Assembly (NCBI GenBank): GCA_017744355.1
Contig: JAGIBK010000002.1
Coordinates: 603,001 to 667,000, forward strand
Origin: a bacterium
GTDB lineage: Bacteria > Cyanobacteriota > Sericytochromatia > S15B-MN24 > UBA4093
Length of the DNA stretch: 64,000 nt
Reading direction: 5' to 3'
Position numbers and translations under genes: made by a program. The notes below the pieces were generated by a model, which worked only from the letters and a program-made list of their open reading frames with translations, had not been told where the DNA came from and searched no databases. Below, one piece after another: positions 63,495 through 64,000 of the stretch (position 1 is its first letter; each line of letters starts with the position of its first letter).

Positions 63495-64000
63495 TTGTCG
63501 AGCGAATCGCCAGCGATCGATCCTGCGATCTACCGCGCCTGTGAGGCGGTCGGCGGCATCGTCGAGATGTGGGGCTTCAAGCGGGTGCTTGGCATGGTGT
63601 GGACCTTCATCTACCTGAGCCCCAAGCCCCTCTCGGCCCAGGAGATCCGGACGGGCCTCGGCATCAGCACCGGCCTGGTCAGCATGGTCCTCCAAGAGCT
63701 GGTGCGCTGGGGGGTGGTCCACAAGCAGCCGATACCCGGCGAGCGCAAGGAGTTCTACACCGCCGAGCGCAATGTCTGGCGCCCCATCTCCAAGGTGATC
63801 CGGGAGCGCGAGATGTACCAGGTCGCCACGACCCTGGAGCGCCTGCGCGAGGCCGAGGTCGAGCTGGAGACGGCGGGGGATGCCGAAGAAGACGACTGCA
63901 AGCGCGTCGCGGCCGACCGCCTGGCGGAGCTGATCCAGGTGGGCGAGCTGGCCCACAGCATGATCGATCAGTTCGTCTCCTTGGGGGTGCTCGACGCGCG
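63495..64000 (+). CDS. GbsR/MarR-type transcriptional regulator, partial
   Basis: The first 168 residues of a winged-helix regulator (CEAVGGIVEMWGFKRVLGMVWTFIYLSPKPLS, LGISTGLVSMVLQELVRWGVV), typical of the GbsR/MarR group that controls osmolyte or envelope genes. TTG at 63495 is preceded by GAGGAGAG. It continues past the window edge. It follows the HD-GYP gene by 14 bases, so the two are probably cotranscribed. Confidence 0.85.
   Translation, partial: MSSESPAIDPAIYRACEAVGGIVEMWGFKRVLGMVWTFIYLSPKPLSAQEIRTGLGISTGLVSMVLQELVRWGVVHKQPIPGERKEFYTAERNVWRPISKVIREREMYQVATTLERLREAEVELETAGDAEEDDCKRVAADRLAELIQVGELAHSMIDQFVSLGVLDA

Overview
The window is about 64 kb of GC-rich, densely coded bacterial chromosome. 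Genes often start with GTG or TTG behind strong AGGAGG-type ribosome sites, and many neighbours overlap by ATGA or GTGA. The cell looks diderm: an outer-membrane beta-barrel protein ending in Phe, a TonB-type energy transducer, and many lipoboxes. The octamer GCGATCGC (the cyanobacterial HIP1 palindrome) occurs about 40 times by eye, where base composition predicts two or three. With a carotenoid cluster but no photosynthesis gene, this suggests a non-photosynthetic relative of the cyanobacteria (for example the Sericytochromatia/Tanganyikabacteria side). That assignment is inference; no 16S gene is present.

Layout. 1-2.8 kb: a partial thiolase and a secreted M13 peptidase. 2.85-13.4 kb: a carotenoid island. 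Its minus-strand operon reads lipoprotein, CarH-like B12-binding protein, histidine kinase, LuxR-type response regulator, short receiver-like protein, CrtI-type desaturase, acyltransferase, glycosyltransferase. It is divergent from crtB plus a membrane protein, and a second CrtI-type gene follows. 13.6-22.2 kb: HD-GYP protein, apt, secreted proteins, a ClpE-like ATPase, a RibD-like reductase, zinc-ribbon proteins, infA and tRNA-Ser(TGA). 22.2-31.6 kb: LysM protein, amidase, a thioredoxin-rhodanese-CstR-like operon, a subtilase/kelch lipoprotein operon, a nucleotidyltransferase-like protein and an epimerase. 31.7-44 kb: phospholipase D-like protein, fused OvoA (ovothiol), pirin plus HxlR regulator, RsgA, a second subtilase, an epimerase and valS. 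44-49.3 kb: an rRNA methyltransferase, an RsbW/RsbV/RsbU-like partner-switching set, and a short DxDD terpene-cyclase-like gene. 49.3-53.3 kb: a probable RiPP cluster (precursor peptide, radical SAM maturase, ASKHA protein, divergent M50 protease). 53.4-64 kb: a third subtilase lipoprotein, an unknown lipoprotein, a large TPR protein, outer-membrane barrel, TonB-like protein, GAF-HD-GYP protein and a partial GbsR/MarR-type regulator.

Two systems stand out. The first is a free-standing adenosylcobalamin photoreceptor-type domain (both CarH signature motifs, no DNA-binding domain) cotranscribed with a two-component system and carotenoid tailoring genes; this suggests B12-based light control of carotenoids by phosphorelay rather than by a MerR repressor. 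The second is the small RiPP-like locus, with an attenuator hairpin between precursor and maturase and an inverted repeat in its divergent promoter region. Every intergenic gap is shorter than 300 bases.
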